Shown one piece after another: positions 5,523 through 5,622 of a stretch of DNA of 5,622 bases (the first letter of the stretch is position 1; each line of letters begins with the position of its first letter). Location of the stretch: positions 1 through 5,622 of the forward strand of contig JAUXFK010000189.1 in assembly GCA_030623035.1 (NCBI GenBank). The letters run 5' to 3'. Source of the DNA: Deltaproteobacteria bacterium. Its GTDB lineage: Bacteria; Desulfobacterota; UBA8473. A model generated the notes under the pieces. The model saw only the letters and a program-made list of their open reading frames with translations, was not told the origin of the DNA and ran no database searches. A program made the translations under genes and the position numbers.

Positions 5523-5622
5523 TAAAAAATGGGGTGCTTTCCCAATTTTGTCTATTTTCCCATTTCCCCGAGAAGTCCCCCAAAAATTGGTTGCGGATGG
5601 GGTATGGATATGTTATACTCCC

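Larger units (their letters stand above)
5264..5622. other. Non-coding upstream region of the PP-loop gene
   Basis: No convincing gene lies in these ~360 bp. They hold two minus-strand promoter candidates (5314-5342, 5494-5522) and copy B of the dispersed repeat (5443-5474). A minus-strand stretch of about 40 codons free of stops (roughly 5457 to 5337, ending at TAA) has no Met and no ribosome site. CAGGG/CCCTG (5435-5439 with 5408-5412) could form a weak stem in the leader RNA. I recognise no riboswitch or tRNA. Confidence 0.6.

Noticed and set aside
5525..5549. Possible plus-strand terminator hairpin (TGGG/CCCA stem with flanking A/T pairs)
   Set aside because: The stem has only four G/C-rich pairs, an internal A-A mismatch and no proper U-tract, and no plus-strand gene needs terminating there.

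Overview
The window is a moderately AT-rich stretch (about 40% GC, judged by eye). Its four recognisable protein-coding loci all lie on the minus strand. In transcription order they are a PP-loop ATP pyrophosphatase (5251-4430), a B12-binding-type radical SAM enzyme (4222-2645), an ADP-forming acyl-CoA synthetase alpha-type protein (2387-885), and the wreck of a TldD/PmbA-family peptidase gene (682-144). The three intact genes have good Shine-Dalgarno (SD) sites, sigma70-like promoter candidates and bacterial gene structure, so the source is a bacterium. The gene types (NDP-forming acyl-CoA synthetase, cobalamin-type radical SAM, oxygen-sensitive Fe-S chemistry) suggest an anaerobe. Desulfobacterota, Nitrospirota or Planctomycetota/Brocadiales relatives would all fit, but nothing here decides the phylum.

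Layout. Positions 1-143 are non-coding and open with what may be the end of a CATCCTGT-type short tandem repeat. Positions 144-682 hold the tldD/pmbA remnant: the N-terminal and C-terminal ends of the family are present, the middle is gone, and the two parts are out of frame. Positions 693-837 are repeat DNA: a 32-bp dispersed repeat (second, inverted copy at 5443-5474) overlapping a ~120-bp imperfect inverted repeat. The CoA-ligase alpha-type gene follows at 885-2387, then a 257-bp gap. That gap contains the start of a doubtful 35-codon plus-strand ORF (2598-2705) that runs antisense into the end of the radical SAM gene. The radical SAM gene occupies 2645-4222. A 207-bp gap with two sigma70-like promoter candidates separates it from the PP-loop gene at 4430-5251. 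The last ~370 bp are non-coding: two promoter candidates for the PP-loop gene and the second copy of the dispersed repeat, which would lie inside its leader RNA.

How the genes might work together. The gaps are 200-260 bp and each intact gene has its own plausible promoter, so a tight operon is not evident. The PP-loop and radical SAM neighbours could take part in one modification pathway (adenylation or sulfur transfer plus radical chemistry), but that is inference from adjacency. The CoA-ligase protein carries the phospho-His region but no ATP-grasp subunit, so it would need a partner encoded elsewhere. I see no CRISPR array, tRNA, rRNA, transposase or clear defence system. The least explained signals are the paired repeats at the two ends, the deleted peptidase gene beside one of them, and the cysteine layout of the PP-loop protein.
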